NCBI RefSeq assembly: GCF_001984055.1
Contig: NZ_LYVO01000066.1
Coordinates: forward strand, 1 to 42,310
From: Variovorax sp. KK3
GTDB lineage: Bacteria; Pseudomonadota; Gammaproteobacteria; Burkholderiales; Burkholderiaceae_C
Direction: 5' to 3'
Length of the DNA: 42,310 nt
Under the pieces are notes generated by a model. The model made no database searches, was not told where the DNA came from, and was given only the letters and a program-made list of their open reading frames with translations. Positions 1 through 9,030 of this stretch are shown piece by piece. Position 1 is the first letter of the stretch. Every line of letters starts with the position of its first letter. The translations under genes and the position numbers were made by a program.

Positions 1-2
1 CA

Positions 3-1892
3 CCCGCCCCCGGCTCGGCCCAGGCCGGCGACATCGTGGACAGCGCCGGCACCGTGGTCCCCAGCGCCTACGCCGCCATGGCCTACAAGTTCGCTTCCGA
101 AGCGGGCGTCACCTACAAGTACGGCGCCGCCGCCGGCAAGACCGGCGTGGCCACGCTCCCCGAGCGCGCGGACGTCGGCACCATGAGCGGCATTGGTTCG
201 ATCTACCAGCTCGGCCGCGAGGACTCGACGAACAACATGTACGTGTCGATCCACGCCGCCGCGATCGGCGTTCCGGTCTCGAGCCAGAACGTCACCGATT
301 CGGTGGCCTGGCTCCAGAACTCGGCCACTGACCGGCGCACCTTCCAGCAGCGCCCGCAATTGCTGTGGCAGCAGCGCCGACTGCTCCCGACCGCCATCGA
401 CGATTACCTGGCCAGCGGCCTGCTGGCACGCAACGACCCGGCCGACCTGCCGGTGGCCGAGCACCGGGGCGAGAACGCCGCGGACTCGCCCGCCACGCGC
501 CTCTCGCTGGTCGCGACGCAAGGCAGCCCGACCAAGTCGGCGAAGCTGTACACCGTAGGCACGCTGACGGCGCAGAACCGGGCCTCGACCTCGTTCAAGC
601 TCGGCTTCGTGCCGACTGCGGTGGCCGTCACCGGCGGTGGCGAATTTGCGCTGGTCTCAGGCTGGGACGTGCCCAACACCAAGGGCCAGGTGGCGGTTGT
701 GTCGCTCGGCTCCGCGCCGCAGGGCTGGAAGCCCGGCGACCAGCGCTACGACTGGTGGCACGGCTGGATGGACATGATGCATCCGGGCTTTTCCGACCAG
801 GGCAACTACGTGTTCATGAAGGTCATCGGCTACGTCGACCTGCCTTCTGACATGAAGGCGCCCACGGGCATTGCCGCGACCACCGGCATCCACCCGTACA
901 CGACGATGCTCAAGTACGACGCCGCCGGACACATCTCCAACTTCCAGATGCTGAACTCGCCGATGGCCGCCAACCGGGCCAAGATGCTGCCGGGCGGCGA
1001 GGACTACGAGCGCTACGCCAAGGGCGGCGTGGTGGTCGTGGTGTCGAAGAGCGAAAAGCGCGCGGCCTTCATCGACCTGGCACCGCTCTTCAAGTACACG
1101 AACGACATGTACCTGGGCAGCGCCGCGTCCAACCTGGAGACGCAGAACGTCGGCCTGGCCGCCACCCAGTGGCCCTACATGCTGGCCGACAAGCCGCAGG
1201 CGATGCCGGTGGTCGTGAAGACCGCCACGCTGGCCCGGCGGCCGACCGCCGTGTGGACCACGGCCACGCGCAGCCACTGGAGCAAGGACGACCAGTCGCG
1301 CATCTCGGCCTACCCCTTCTGGGCGGCCGACCCGCACTACGCCCGCGCGGCGATCGCCGTCGAGGGTGGCGAGCTGCAGCTGTACTCGCTGGGCCGCTAC
1401 GCCGCCGGCCACAAGCCGACGACGCCTGCGCCCACGGACATCCAGCAGGTCGGCACGGTCGCGGGCGTCGGCGACAACATCACGCACATGGCCGCCGCCA
1501 AGGACTTCCCCGGCGTGGGCGACCCGATCAACGACCTGATCCTCTTCACCGACCGGGCGAATCGCCGCTGGGGCTGGGTGAGGCTGTCGAACGCGAGCGA
1601 AACCGCGTCCACGGGCAGCGTGCTGCGCACCATGGAAGACTCGCGCGTCGACCCGATCATGGTGACCATGGCCGACAACTACTCGACCAAGGGCAACGTG
1701 TTGACGGTCGCCGATTACGCGGGAGCCAGCATCGCCAACTACCGCTTCGGCGACGTCGTCTACCCCGACCCGAGCAGCGGCTTCTGCACCCAGGCCGGCG
1801 CCTGCCCGACGCTCAGTCAGCTCGGCGAGTTCGCCGGCAAGCTGGCGCTGCCCTTCAGGCCGACGTCTGTGCACAGCTCGAACGTGCCGTGA
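3..1892 (+). CDS. Uncharacterised protein, 5'-truncated by the window edge
   Basis: The reading frame is open from base 3 to the TGA at 1890-1892. The first in-frame start-like codon (GTG at 36) has no ribosome-binding site and is preceded by open frame (PAPGSAQAGDI), so the true start probably lies outside the window. About 629 residues are visible. I do not recognise a named family. The C-terminal two thirds contain recurrent beta-strand patterns such as FALVSGWDVP, GGVVVVVSKS, AAIAVEGGELQLYSLG and DLILFTDRANRRWGW, which look like blades of a beta-propeller. The N-terminal part has a short Ala/Gly-rich segment. Two cysteines near the C-terminus (GFCTQAGACP) could form a disulfide, which would fit an exported protein. 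A strong terminator follows 40 bases downstream. Function unknown; the propeller idea is inference. Confidence 0.7.
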   Translation, partial: PAPGSAQAGDIVDSAGTVVPSAYAAMAYKFASEAGVTYKYGAAAGKTGVATLPERADVGTMSGIGSIYQLGREDSTNNMYVSIHAAAIGVPVSSQNVTDSVAWLQNSATDRRTFQQRPQLLWQQRRLLPTAIDDYLASGLLARNDPADLPVAEHRGENAADSPATRLSLVATQGSPTKSAKLYTVGTLTAQNRASTSFKLGFVPTAVAVTGGGEFALVSGWDVPNTKGQVAVVSLGSAPQGWKPGDQRYDWWHGWMDMMHPGFSDQGNYVFMKVIGYVDLPSDMKAPTGIAATTGIHPYTTMLKYDAAGHISNFQMLNSPMAANRAKMLPGGEDYERYAKGGVVVVVSKSEKRAAFIDLAPLFKYTNDMYLGSAASNLETQNVGLAATQWPYMLADKPQAMPVVVKTATLARRPTAVWTTATRSHWSKDDQSRISAYPFWAADPHYARAAIAVEGGELQLYSLGRYAAGHKPTTPAPTDIQQVGTVAGVGDNITHMAAAKDFPGVGDPINDLILFTDRANRRWGWVRLSNASETASTGSVLRTMEDSRVDPIMVTMADNYSTKGNVLTVADYAGASIANYRFGDVVYPDPSSGFCTQAGACPTLSQLGEFAGKLALPFRPTSVHSSNVP

Positions 1893-1932
1893 CACGCACG
1901 CTGCGCTCAACCGACCGCAGCCATCGAGCCCC

Positions 1933-1959
1933 AGCCCCAGCCCGGGCTGGGGCTTTTTT
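1933..1959 (+). terminator. Rho-independent terminator
   Basis: A perfect 11-bp inverted repeat (AGCCCCAGCCC at 1933-1943 and its complement at 1944-1954) is followed at once by a run of T to 1959. It lies 40 bases after the stop of the first gene and points rightwards. It has no T tract on the other side, so it would not stop transcription of uppP, which ends at 1979 and runs leftwards towards it. Confidence 0.9.
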
Positions 1960-1978
1960 CATGCGAAAGCCCGTCGGC

Positions 1979-2803
1979 CTAGTCGGCCCAGACGACCGCC
2001 CCCGTCCACCAGGTCGCCAGCACGACGATCCCGAAGGCGATGCGATACCAGGCGAAGGGCACGAAGCTGTGGCTGCTGATGTACTTGAGCAGCCAGCGCA
2101 CGCAGAGCCAGGCGCTCACGAACGAGAAGAACAGGCCGACCGCGAACATCGGAATGTCCGCCACCGACAGCAGCGCCCGTTCCTTGTAGAGGCTGTACGC
2201 GCCCGCGCCGATCAGCGTCGGGATGGCCAGGAAGAAGGAAAAGTCCGTCGCCGCCTTGCGCGACAAGCCCAGCAGCATGCCGCCGATGATGGTGGCGCCG
2301 CTGCGGCTGGTGCCCGGGATCATCGCGAAGCACTGCACCAGGCCGACCTTGAGTGCGTCCCATGGCGTCATGTCGTCCACGTGCTCGACGCGCACCGCGC
2401 CCGGCGGCCGCTTCTCGGCCCACAGGATGATGAAACCGCCGATGATGAAAGTGCTGGCCACCACCACCGCGGTGAACAGGTGCGCCTTGATCAGCTTGCC
2501 GAAGAGCAGCCCGAGCACCACGGCCGGCAAAAAGCCGATGAGCACGTTCAGGGCGAATCGCCGCGCCTTGGGCTGACGGGGCAGTGCCACGACGGTGGCA
2601 TGGATCTTCTGCCAGTAGACGATGATCACCGCCAGGATCGCGCCGGTCTGGATCGCGATGTCGAAGACCTTGGCCTTGTCGTCGTCGAAGCCCAACAACG
2701 CTCCCGCCAGGATCAGGTGGCCGGTCGACGAGATGGGCAGAAACTCCGTCAGGCCTTCGACGATGCCCATGATGGCCGCCTTGGCCAGCAAAACGATATC
2801 CAC
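1979..2803 (-). CDS. uppP: Undecaprenyl-diphosphate phosphatase UppP/BacA
   Basis: This integral membrane enzyme removes a phosphate from undecaprenyl diphosphate to recycle the lipid carrier of peptidoglycan and other surface polymers; in the BacA family it also gives bacitracin resistance. The 274-residue length is typical. Both family signatures are visible: the N-terminal EGLTEFLPISSTGH block (residues about 16-29, with the two acidic catalytic-site residues) and PGTSRSGATI at about 165-175, including the conserved arginine. Several hydrophobic helices follow through to the C-terminus. The start is GTG at 2803, chosen because AGGAG lies about 6 bases upstream and the protein begins as expected (MDIVLLAKAA). 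It is probably a single housekeeping gene. It lies 43 bases downstream of the racemase-family gene on the same strand, so some read-through is possible. Confidence 0.97.
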   Translation of the reverse strand: MDIVLLAKAAIMGIVEGLTEFLPISSTGHLILAGALLGFDDDKAKVFDIAIQTGAILAVIIVYWQKIHATVVALPRQPKARRFALNVLIGFLPAVVLGLLFGKLIKAHLFTAVVVASTFIIGGFIILWAEKRPPGAVRVEHVDDMTPWDALKVGLVQCFAMIPGTSRSGATIIGGMLLGLSRKAATDFSFFLAIPTLIGAGAYSLYKERALLSVADIPMFAVGLFFSFVSAWLCVRWLLKYISSHSFVPFAWYRIAFGIVVLATWWTGAVVWAD

Positions 2804-2846
2804 GCGCGCTCCTATTCAAGAGCGCCGATTATCGCGAGTGGGCAAG

Positions 2847-3494
2847 TCAGCTTGAATTCAGCCGGGCGCGCAGTGCGCGTACTGCGCTGTCGACCGTGGT
2901 CAGCACCGGCAGGCCCGAAGCCGCCTCGCAGGCCGGCCGGGCGCGCGCCATGCTGAACTGGGCCAGGGCGATGCGGGTGCAGCCCTTGTCGCGCAAGGCC
3001 CGGGCCTGCTCGGCGATGCGCTCGTCATGCCCGCGGGTGTCACCGGCATCGAGTGCGGCGAGCGCGCCCTCGGCCAGGGCGAGTTCGATCTCCACGCCCG
3101 CCGGAAACTCCGGCGGCATCGATTCGAGCGTCGGCCCGAAGCTCGCGATGAGCCCGATCTTGCCCGTGCCGGCCGCCACCTCGGCGATCATGGCCTCGTT
3201 GGGCTTGAGCACCGGCATGCCCGCATGGCGCCGCGCCACCGCCTCGATGCAGGGCCCGAAGGCCGAGCAGGTGAAGAGAATGCCCTCGGCGCCGGTGTCG
3301 ACCGCGTACTGCGCCAATCGCTCGAAGCGCCCGTGCATCGCCGCATCCAGCCCCTGCCCCTTGCGTGCCAGGTCGGCCGACAGGCTGTCGTCCAGCAGGT
3401 TCATGCGCACCGCCTCGGGCCAGTCGCGCTCGAAAGCGGCATTGATCGGGTCGACGGAATGCGCCAGCGCGTGGATCAGGGCGATACGGGTCAT
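2847..3494 (-). CDS. Asp/Glu/hydantoin racemase-family protein (one-cysteine variant)
   Basis: A 215-residue cytoplasmic protein with the two-lobe Asp/Glu racemase fold. The N-terminal motif GILFTCSAFGPC (C76) corresponds to the first catalytic cysteine loop of the family. At the second catalytic position, where racemases usually carry Cys in an L-x-C-T-H-like motif, this protein reads LAQFSMARA (residues about 178-186), with no cysteine. Classical two-cysteine racemisation therefore seems unlikely. Isomerase, lyase or decarboxylase-like chemistry is possible, but the substrate is unknown. It is the last gene of an apparent operon (aminotransferase, amino-acid binding protein, this gene). It starts 15 bases after the binding-protein stop, which suggests a shared amino-acid or amino-acid-derived substrate. 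Confidence 0.85.
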   Translation of the reverse strand: MTRIALIHALAHSVDPINAAFERDWPEAVRMNLLDDSLSADLARKGQGLDAAMHGRFERLAQYAVDTGAEGILFTCSAFGPCIEAVARRHAGMPVLKPNEAMIAEVAAGTGKIGLIASFGPTLESMPPEFPAGVEIELALAEGALAALDAGDTRGHDERIAEQARALRDKGCTRIALAQFSMARARPACEAASGLPVLTTVDSAVRALRARLNSS

Positions 3495-3509
3495 GCAGCA
3501 GCGTGAATC

Positions 3510-4424
3510 TCAGATGCCCTTGGCCGAGGGATTCGCGAACGCGTCCTTCGTCTCGGCGTTGAGCGGGTAGTTGATGTTGATGTTCTTGGGCGGAATCGGC
3601 GACATGAACCACTGGTTGTAGAGCTTCTCCATCTCGCCCGACTTCATCATGCCACCGACCACGCGGTCGACCACCGCCTTGAACTGCGGGTCGTCCTTGC
3701 GGAACATCAGCGACTGGTTCTCCGTGCGCAGGCTCTCGCCGGTGATGACGAAGTCCTTCGGATTGCGCGCGTTGGCGAGTTGGCCTGCGAGCAGGATGTC
3801 ATCGAGCACAAAGGCATGGGCACGGCCGCTTTCCACGAGCAGGAAGGAATCGGTGTGGTCCTTGCCCGCCAGGCTGTTGAGCTCGAGGCTCTTGGCCTTG
3901 TCGGCGTCGCGCAGCAGGCGGAACGACGTGGTGCCGGTGGTCGTCACCACCGTCTTGCCCTGCAGGTCCGCCACGCTCCTGATGCCCGAATCGGCCTTGA
4001 CCAGCATGCGCACGTTGTAGCGGAAGATGTCCGGCGAAAAAGCCACCTGCTTCTGACGCTCCACCAGGTTGGTGGTGGAGCCGCACTCGATGTCGACCGT
4101 GCCGTTGCTCACCAGCGGAATGCGGTTGGCCGAGGTCACGGCCTGCCAGCGTAGCTCGATGGCCGGCATCTTCAGCTCGGTCTTGATCTCCTCGACGATG
4201 CGCCTGCAGATGTCGATGCTGTAGCCGATCGGCTTCAGGTTGGCGTCCAGGTACGAGAAGCCGAACGAAGCCTCGCGGTGCCCGATGGTGATGGCGCCGC
4301 TGGACTTGATCTTCGCGAGCGTGCCGCCGTCCTGCGCCATTGCGGCGCCGAAGGGCATCAGCGTGAGCGCAGACGCGACGAACACACCGGCGGCGCCGGC
4401 CATCTGCAGGCGTGAAAAGGCCAT
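3510..4424 (-). CDS. Periplasmic amino-acid ABC transporter substrate-binding protein (family 3)
   Basis: 304 residues. A Sec signal peptide (residues 1-31, hydrophobic core then AAMAQ) precedes a polar amino-acid binding domain. Typical family-3 features are visible: SGAITIGHREASFGFSYLD near the mature N-terminus, the ligand-loop region SANRIPLVSNGTVDIECGSTT, and VADLQGKTVVTTTGTTS in the second lobe. It resembles GltI-type glutamate/aspartate binding proteins, although ligand choice cannot be read from sequence alone. The ATG at 4424 is chosen because it begins the signal peptide; a GGAG-like element lies just upstream. No permease or ATPase gene is nearby, so it must share a transporter encoded elsewhere. 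It lies 20 bases downstream of the aminotransferase gene, in the same operon. Confidence 0.93.
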   Translation of the reverse strand: MAFSRLQMAGAAGVFVASALTLMPFGAAMAQDGGTLAKIKSSGAITIGHREASFGFSYLDANLKPIGYSIDICRRIVEEIKTELKMPAIELRWQAVTSANRIPLVSNGTVDIECGSTTNLVERQKQVAFSPDIFRYNVRMLVKADSGIRSVADLQGKTVVTTTGTTSFRLLRDADKAKSLELNSLAGKDHTDSFLLVESGRAHAFVLDDILLAGQLANARNPKDFVITGESLRTENQSLMFRKDDPQFKAVVDRVVGGMMKSGEMEKLYNQWFMSPIPPKNININYPLNAETKDAFANPSAKGI

Positions 4425-4444
4425 GGAAAACTCCTGGGAGTGGT

Positions 4445-5791
4445 TTAGGAACGGATGCCGGCCGCGGCGGCGCGCACCACCGTGTCGACCGATGACGCCA
4501 GCCGCGCGACGATTTCCTGCAGATCGGCCCGGCTCGCGATGAAGGGCGGCGCCAGCAGCACGTGGTCGCCGCGCTTGCCGTCGACGGTGCCGCCGAAGGG
4601 GTAGCACAACAGCCCCTGCGCCATCGCCTCTTTCTTGATCTGCACGTGCAGGTTGAGCGCGGGGTCGAAGGGAGCCTTGCTCGCGCGATCGGCCACCAGT
4701 TCCACGCCCCAGAAGAAGCCCCGGCCGCGGATGTCGCCCACGTTCGGATGCGCGCCGAGCGCTTCGCGCAGCATCGCGCCGAAGGCCTCGCCATCGCTGC
4801 GCACCTTGGCCAGCAGGCCGTCGCGATGGATCACCTGCTGCACGGCCAGCGCCGCGGCGCACGCGACCGGGTGCCCGATGTAGGTGTGCCCGTGCTGGAA
4901 GAAGCCGCTGCCCTTCGACATGGCTTCCACCACCTTGCCTTGCGCCAGCACCGCACCGATCGGCTGGTAGCCGCCGCCCAGGCCCTTGGCGATGGTCGCC
5001 AGGTCGGGCGACACGCCTTCCTGCTCGCAAGCGTAGAGCGTGCCCGTGCGGCCCATGCCGCACATCACCTCGTCGAGGATCAGCAGCACGCCGTAGCGGT
5101 CGCAGACCTCGCGCACCGCCTTGAAGTAGCCCGGCACCGGCGTCAGCACGCCGGCCGTGGCGCCGCCCACCGTCTCGGCCACGAAGGCGATCACGCTTTC
5201 GGGGCCCTGCCCGAGGATGGCCGCCTCCAGCTCGTCGGCCAGGCGCCGGCCGTACTGCTGCGGCGTTTCGCCGGCGCGCTGCTCGCGGTAGGGATAGCAG
5301 GGCGAGACGTGCGTGGCCGGCACCAGGATGGGCGCGAAGGGCGCGCGCCGCCAGGCATTGCCGCCCACCGCCAGCGCACCCAGCGTGTTGCCGTGGTAGC
5401 TCTGCCGACGGGCGATGAAGTGAGTGCGCTGCGGCTGGCCGATCTCGACGAAGTACTGGCGCGCCATCTTGAGCGCGGACTCCACCGCCTCGGAGCCGCC
5501 GCTGACCAGGTACACGTGGCTCATGCCCTCGGGCGCGGTGCGGATCAGCTCGTCGGCCAGCTGCTCTGCCGGCTCGGTGGTGAAGAAGCTGGTGTGCGCA
5601 TAGGGAAGCCGGTCGATCTGCGCATGCATCGCGGCGATCACGTCCGGATGGCCGTGGCCCAGCGAGGACACGGCCGCGCCGCCCGAGGCGTCGAGGTAGT
5701 CGCGGCCCTCCGCGTCGCGGATCGTCATGCCGCTCGCAGCGACGGCGAGCCTGGGTGTGTGGCGGAGATGGCGGTGGAAGACGTGCGTCAT
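4445..5791 (-). CDS. PLP-dependent class III aminotransferase
   Basis: 448 residues from the ATG at 5791 (MTHVFHRHLRHTP). Class III (omega) aminotransferases move an amino group from an amine or amino acid to a keto acid using pyridoxal phosphate. Visible hallmarks: SGGSEAVESALKMAR (phosphate-binding region, about 97-111), SYHGNT (131-136), the cofactor aspartate in LILDEVMCGMGRTG (D240), and the Schiff-base lysine in IAKGLGGGY (K269). The frame stays open upstream to 5908, but that stretch covers the operator region and lacks family similarity, so the internal ATG is preferred. It is the first gene of the aminotransferase/binding-protein/racemase-family operon, divergent from the RpiR regulator. 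Exact substrate unknown; a beta- or D-amino acid or amine route is only a guess from context. Confidence 0.93.
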   Translation of the reverse strand: MTHVFHRHLRHTPRLAVAASGMTIRDAEGRDYLDASGGAAVSSLGHGHPDVIAAMHAQIDRLPYAHTSFFTTEPAEQLADELIRTAPEGMSHVYLVSGGSEAVESALKMARQYFVEIGQPQRTHFIARRQSYHGNTLGALAVGGNAWRRAPFAPILVPATHVSPCYPYREQRAGETPQQYGRRLADELEAAILGQGPESVIAFVAETVGGATAGVLTPVPGYFKAVREVCDRYGVLLILDEVMCGMGRTGTLYACEQEGVSPDLATIAKGLGGGYQPIGAVLAQGKVVEAMSKGSGFFQHGHTYIGHPVACAAALAVQQVIHRDGLLAKVRSDGEAFGAMLREALGAHPNVGDIRGRGFFWGVELVADRASKAPFDPALNLHVQIKKEAMAQGLLCYPFGGTVDGKRGDHVLLAPPFIASRADLQEIVARLASSVDTVVRAAAAGIRS

Positions 5792-5835
5792 GCGGCTGGT
5801 GGCGTGAAACCAATGTGTTGGCTGAATTATTGTTT

Positions 5836-5898
5836 GGAACATTTGTTCCGTCAATGGCGATCTGCAACATCGTCTGTTCCGTCCGGTACATTCGTTCC
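5836..5898. promoter_or_regulatory. Repeated GGAAC-N4-GTTCC operator sites between aminotransferase and rpiR-like gene
   Basis: The 125-base divergent gap contains a perfect palindrome, GGAAC ATTT GTTCC (5836-5849), and a near-identical copy, GGTAC ATTC GTTCC (5885-5898), with centres 49 bases apart (between four and five helical turns). A weaker third half-pair, GCAAC-N7-GTTCC, lies at 5864-5880. The repeats sit upstream of both divergent genes, and the second copy ends 18 bases before the RpiR start codon. The simplest reading is that they are operators for the adjacent RpiR-family regulator, controlling its own gene and the aminotransferase operon. Confidence 0.7.
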
Positions 5899-5916
5899 AA
5901 ACCGACAAGGAGTTCC

Positions 5917-6828
5917 ATGGGCGTCAAGGACGATCTCCGCCAGCGCTACGAGCAGCTGAGCCCTGCCCTGCAGCAGGTCGCGAAATACGTGCTCGACCAT
6001 CCGAACGAGGTGGTGACCAGCTCGATGCGCACCGTCGGCACGCGCGCCGCCGCCACCCCCGCGACGCTGGTTCGCTTCGCGCAGCACCTGGGCTACCCGG
6101 GCTGGCCGCAGTTCAAGACCGCGGTGGCCGCCGAGATGGGCCTGGGCACCGACGCCTACGGCGCCCGCGCCAAGTCCCTGGTCGGCCGCGCGGCCGACAG
6201 CGGCCTGGCCGGCGAGATGTTCGAGGTGCAGCGCCGCAACCTCGACAACACCCACCGCCAGAGCGAGTCGGCGCTGCAGCGGGCCTGCGCGGTGCTGGAG
6301 AAGGCCAAGGCCGTCCATGCGGCGGGCTTCCGCGCCTGCTTTCCGATCGCGTTTTCCTTCGTCTACGTCTACCGCCTGTTCCGGCCCACCGTGCATCTGG
6401 TCGACGGCCAGGGCGGCTCGCTCGAGATGCAGCTGCGCGCCTTCGCCAAGGGCGACGCGCTGCTGGTGGCCAGCTTCGCACCCTACTCGCGCGAGGCGTT
6501 GCAAGTGGCGCAGGCGGCCAAGGCGGCCGGCCTTCGCATCGTGGCCGTCACCGACAGCATCGCCTCGCCGCTGTCGCTGCTGGCGGACGAGACGCTGCTG
6601 TTCGCCATCGACAGCCCGTCCTTCTTCCCGTCCGTCGCCGCGGGCGTCGCGGTCACCGAGGCCCTCGTGGAGATGCTCGCGAGCCGAGCCGGCCAGGCGG
6701 TGATCCAGCACATCGACGAAGCCGAAGCGCAGCTCCACGAATCGGGCGCGTACCTGCAGGCACCGCGGCCGCGCGAAGCGCCGGCATCGACATCGGTCGG
6801 CCGGCGACCCGGCAAGCCCGGCCACTGA
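5917..6828 (+). CDS. RpiR/MurR-family transcriptional regulator (HTH + SIS)
   Basis: 303 residues. The N-terminal winged helix-turn-helix of the RpiR family is clear (LRQRYEQLSPALQQVAKYVLD, then TSSMRTVGTRAAATPATLVRFAQHLGYPGWPQF, about 7-70). A SIS sugar-isomerase-type ligand domain occupies about 120-260 (FRACFPIAFSFVYVYRLF ... GDALLVASFAPYSREALQVAQAAKAAGLRIVAVTDS). The SIS domain usually senses a phosphosugar or a related small molecule; RpiR-family members next to amino-acid genes are also common. The start ATG at 5917 has AAGGAG at 5907-5912. It is divergent from the aminotransferase operon and the intergenic palindromes are its likely operators. The C-terminal 30 residues are Pro/Arg-rich and probably disordered. 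Confidence 0.92.
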   Translation: MGVKDDLRQRYEQLSPALQQVAKYVLDHPNEVVTSSMRTVGTRAAATPATLVRFAQHLGYPGWPQFKTAVAAEMGLGTDAYGARAKSLVGRAADSGLAGEMFEVQRRNLDNTHRQSESALQRACAVLEKAKAVHAAGFRACFPIAFSFVYVYRLFRPTVHLVDGQGGSLEMQLRAFAKGDALLVASFAPYSREALQVAQAAKAAGLRIVAVTDSIASPLSLLADETLLFAIDSPSFFPSVAAGVAVTEALVEMLASRAGQAVIQHIDEAEAQLHESGAYLQAPRPREAPASTSVGRRPGKPGH

Positions 6829-6863
6829 AGCAGCGCGCCCCGGATCGGGGTAAGCCCTGCTTC
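6827..6863. other. Two-part hairpin after the RpiR-like gene
   Basis: An outer inverted repeat GAAGCAG (6827-6833) / CTGCTTC (6857-6863) encloses an inner hairpin CCCCG-GAT-CGGGG (6838-6850). It overlaps the stop codon of the regulator. It could end the regulator transcript, but there is no T tract on either strand, so a classical intrinsic terminator is not supported. Confidence 0.45.
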
Positions 6864-6875
6864 AGCGCTCAACAC

Positions 6876-6892
6876 TGTCCCACTTCGACACA
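6876..6892. promoter_or_regulatory. Candidate activator site upstream of the aldehyde dehydrogenase
   Basis: TGTCCC-N5-GACACA is an imperfect inverted repeat centred about 120 bases upstream of the -24 element of the exaC-like gene. It resembles the sites at 10596-10612 and 12867-12883 in layout and distance. It may be an enhancer site for the AcoR-like activator; this is inference from pattern and spacing only. Confidence 0.35.
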
Positions 6893-7002
6893 GCGCGTTC
6901 GCGGCGCGCCTGCCGTGACGACACACGCGGGTTCGCGGCCGAACCGCCGTATTCCCTTGCGCGACAACGACTTGCGCCAACCGCGAGCACAGTGGCACGC
7001 GT

Positions 7003-7018
7003 TGGCCCATCGCTTGCG
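7003..7018 (+). promoter_or_regulatory. Sigma-54 (-24/-12) promoter of the aldehyde dehydrogenase operon
   Basis: TGGCCC-N5-TTGCG matches the sigma-54 consensus TGGCAC-N5-TTGCW with the required GG (7004-7005) to GC (7016-7017) spacing. Transcription would start near 7029, leaving about 35 bases before the ATG at 7064. Confidence 0.7.
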
Positions 7019-7063
7019 AAGTCACCCGTGGACCCTTCCCTCAACTTCACAGGAGATGACTTC

Positions 7064-8584
<1,521 letters not shown>

Positions 8585-8595
8585 GCGCTTCCACC

Positions 8596-9003
8596 ATGTC
8601 GTCCGACGCGCGCACGGTGACTGCCCACCCCGCGGTGGTCACCCGTGTGTCTGCGACTCCTGCCGCGCAGGCGCTCATCGAGCGCCTGCGCGCGGAGCAC
8701 GGCCCGTTGATGTTCCACCAGTCCGGCGGCTGCTGCGACGGCAGCGCGCCGATGTGCTTCGCACTGGGCGAGTTCATCACGGGCGATGCCGACGTCTGCC
8801 TCGGCGAGATCGCGGACACACCCTTCTACATGAGCCGCTCGCAGTTCGCGTACTGGGAGCACACGCACCTGATCATCGATGCGGTGCCGGGCAACGGCGG
8901 GATGTTCTCGCTGGAGCGCCCGACCGGGCTGCGCTTCATCACGCGATCGCGGCTCTACGAAGACGCCGAATGGAAAGCGCTCGAAGCGCAGGGCCCGCCG
9001 TAG
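8596..9003 (+). CDS. DUF779 family protein
   Basis: 135 residues. The core reads LMFHQSGGCCDGSAPMCFA (about 35-53), followed by TPFYMSRSQFAYWEHTHLIIDAVPGNGGMFSLERPTGLRFITRSR, which is the DUF779 pattern. The family is often found beside aldehyde dehydrogenase genes, as here (11 bases after the exaC stop), but its role is not established. The four nearby polar or cysteine residues (SGGCCDGSAPMC) could bind a metal or act in redox chemistry; that is inference. The ATG at 8596 gives the family-typical length. Its end faces the end of the minus-strand binding-protein gene, with 27 bases between stops and no evident terminator. Confidence 0.88.
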   Translation: MSSDARTVTAHPAVVTRVSATPAAQALIERLRAEHGPLMFHQSGGCCDGSAPMCFALGEFITGDADVCLGEIADTPFYMSRSQFAYWEHTHLIIDAVPGNGGMFSLERPTGLRFITRSRLYEDAEWKALEAQGPP

Positions 9004-9030
9004 CCGGCACGGCCCTGCGCATCGCCATCG

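Noticed and set aside
4425..5927. Upstream extension of the amino-acid binding protein through the aminotransferase gene
   Set aside because: It reads the aminotransferase gene out of frame; the ATG at 4424 begins a normal signal peptide.
6993..7006. TGGCAC followed by TTGGC, first taken as the exaC sigma-54 promoter
   Set aside because: GG-to-GC spacing is one base short; the overlapping match at 7003-7018 has the correct spacing.
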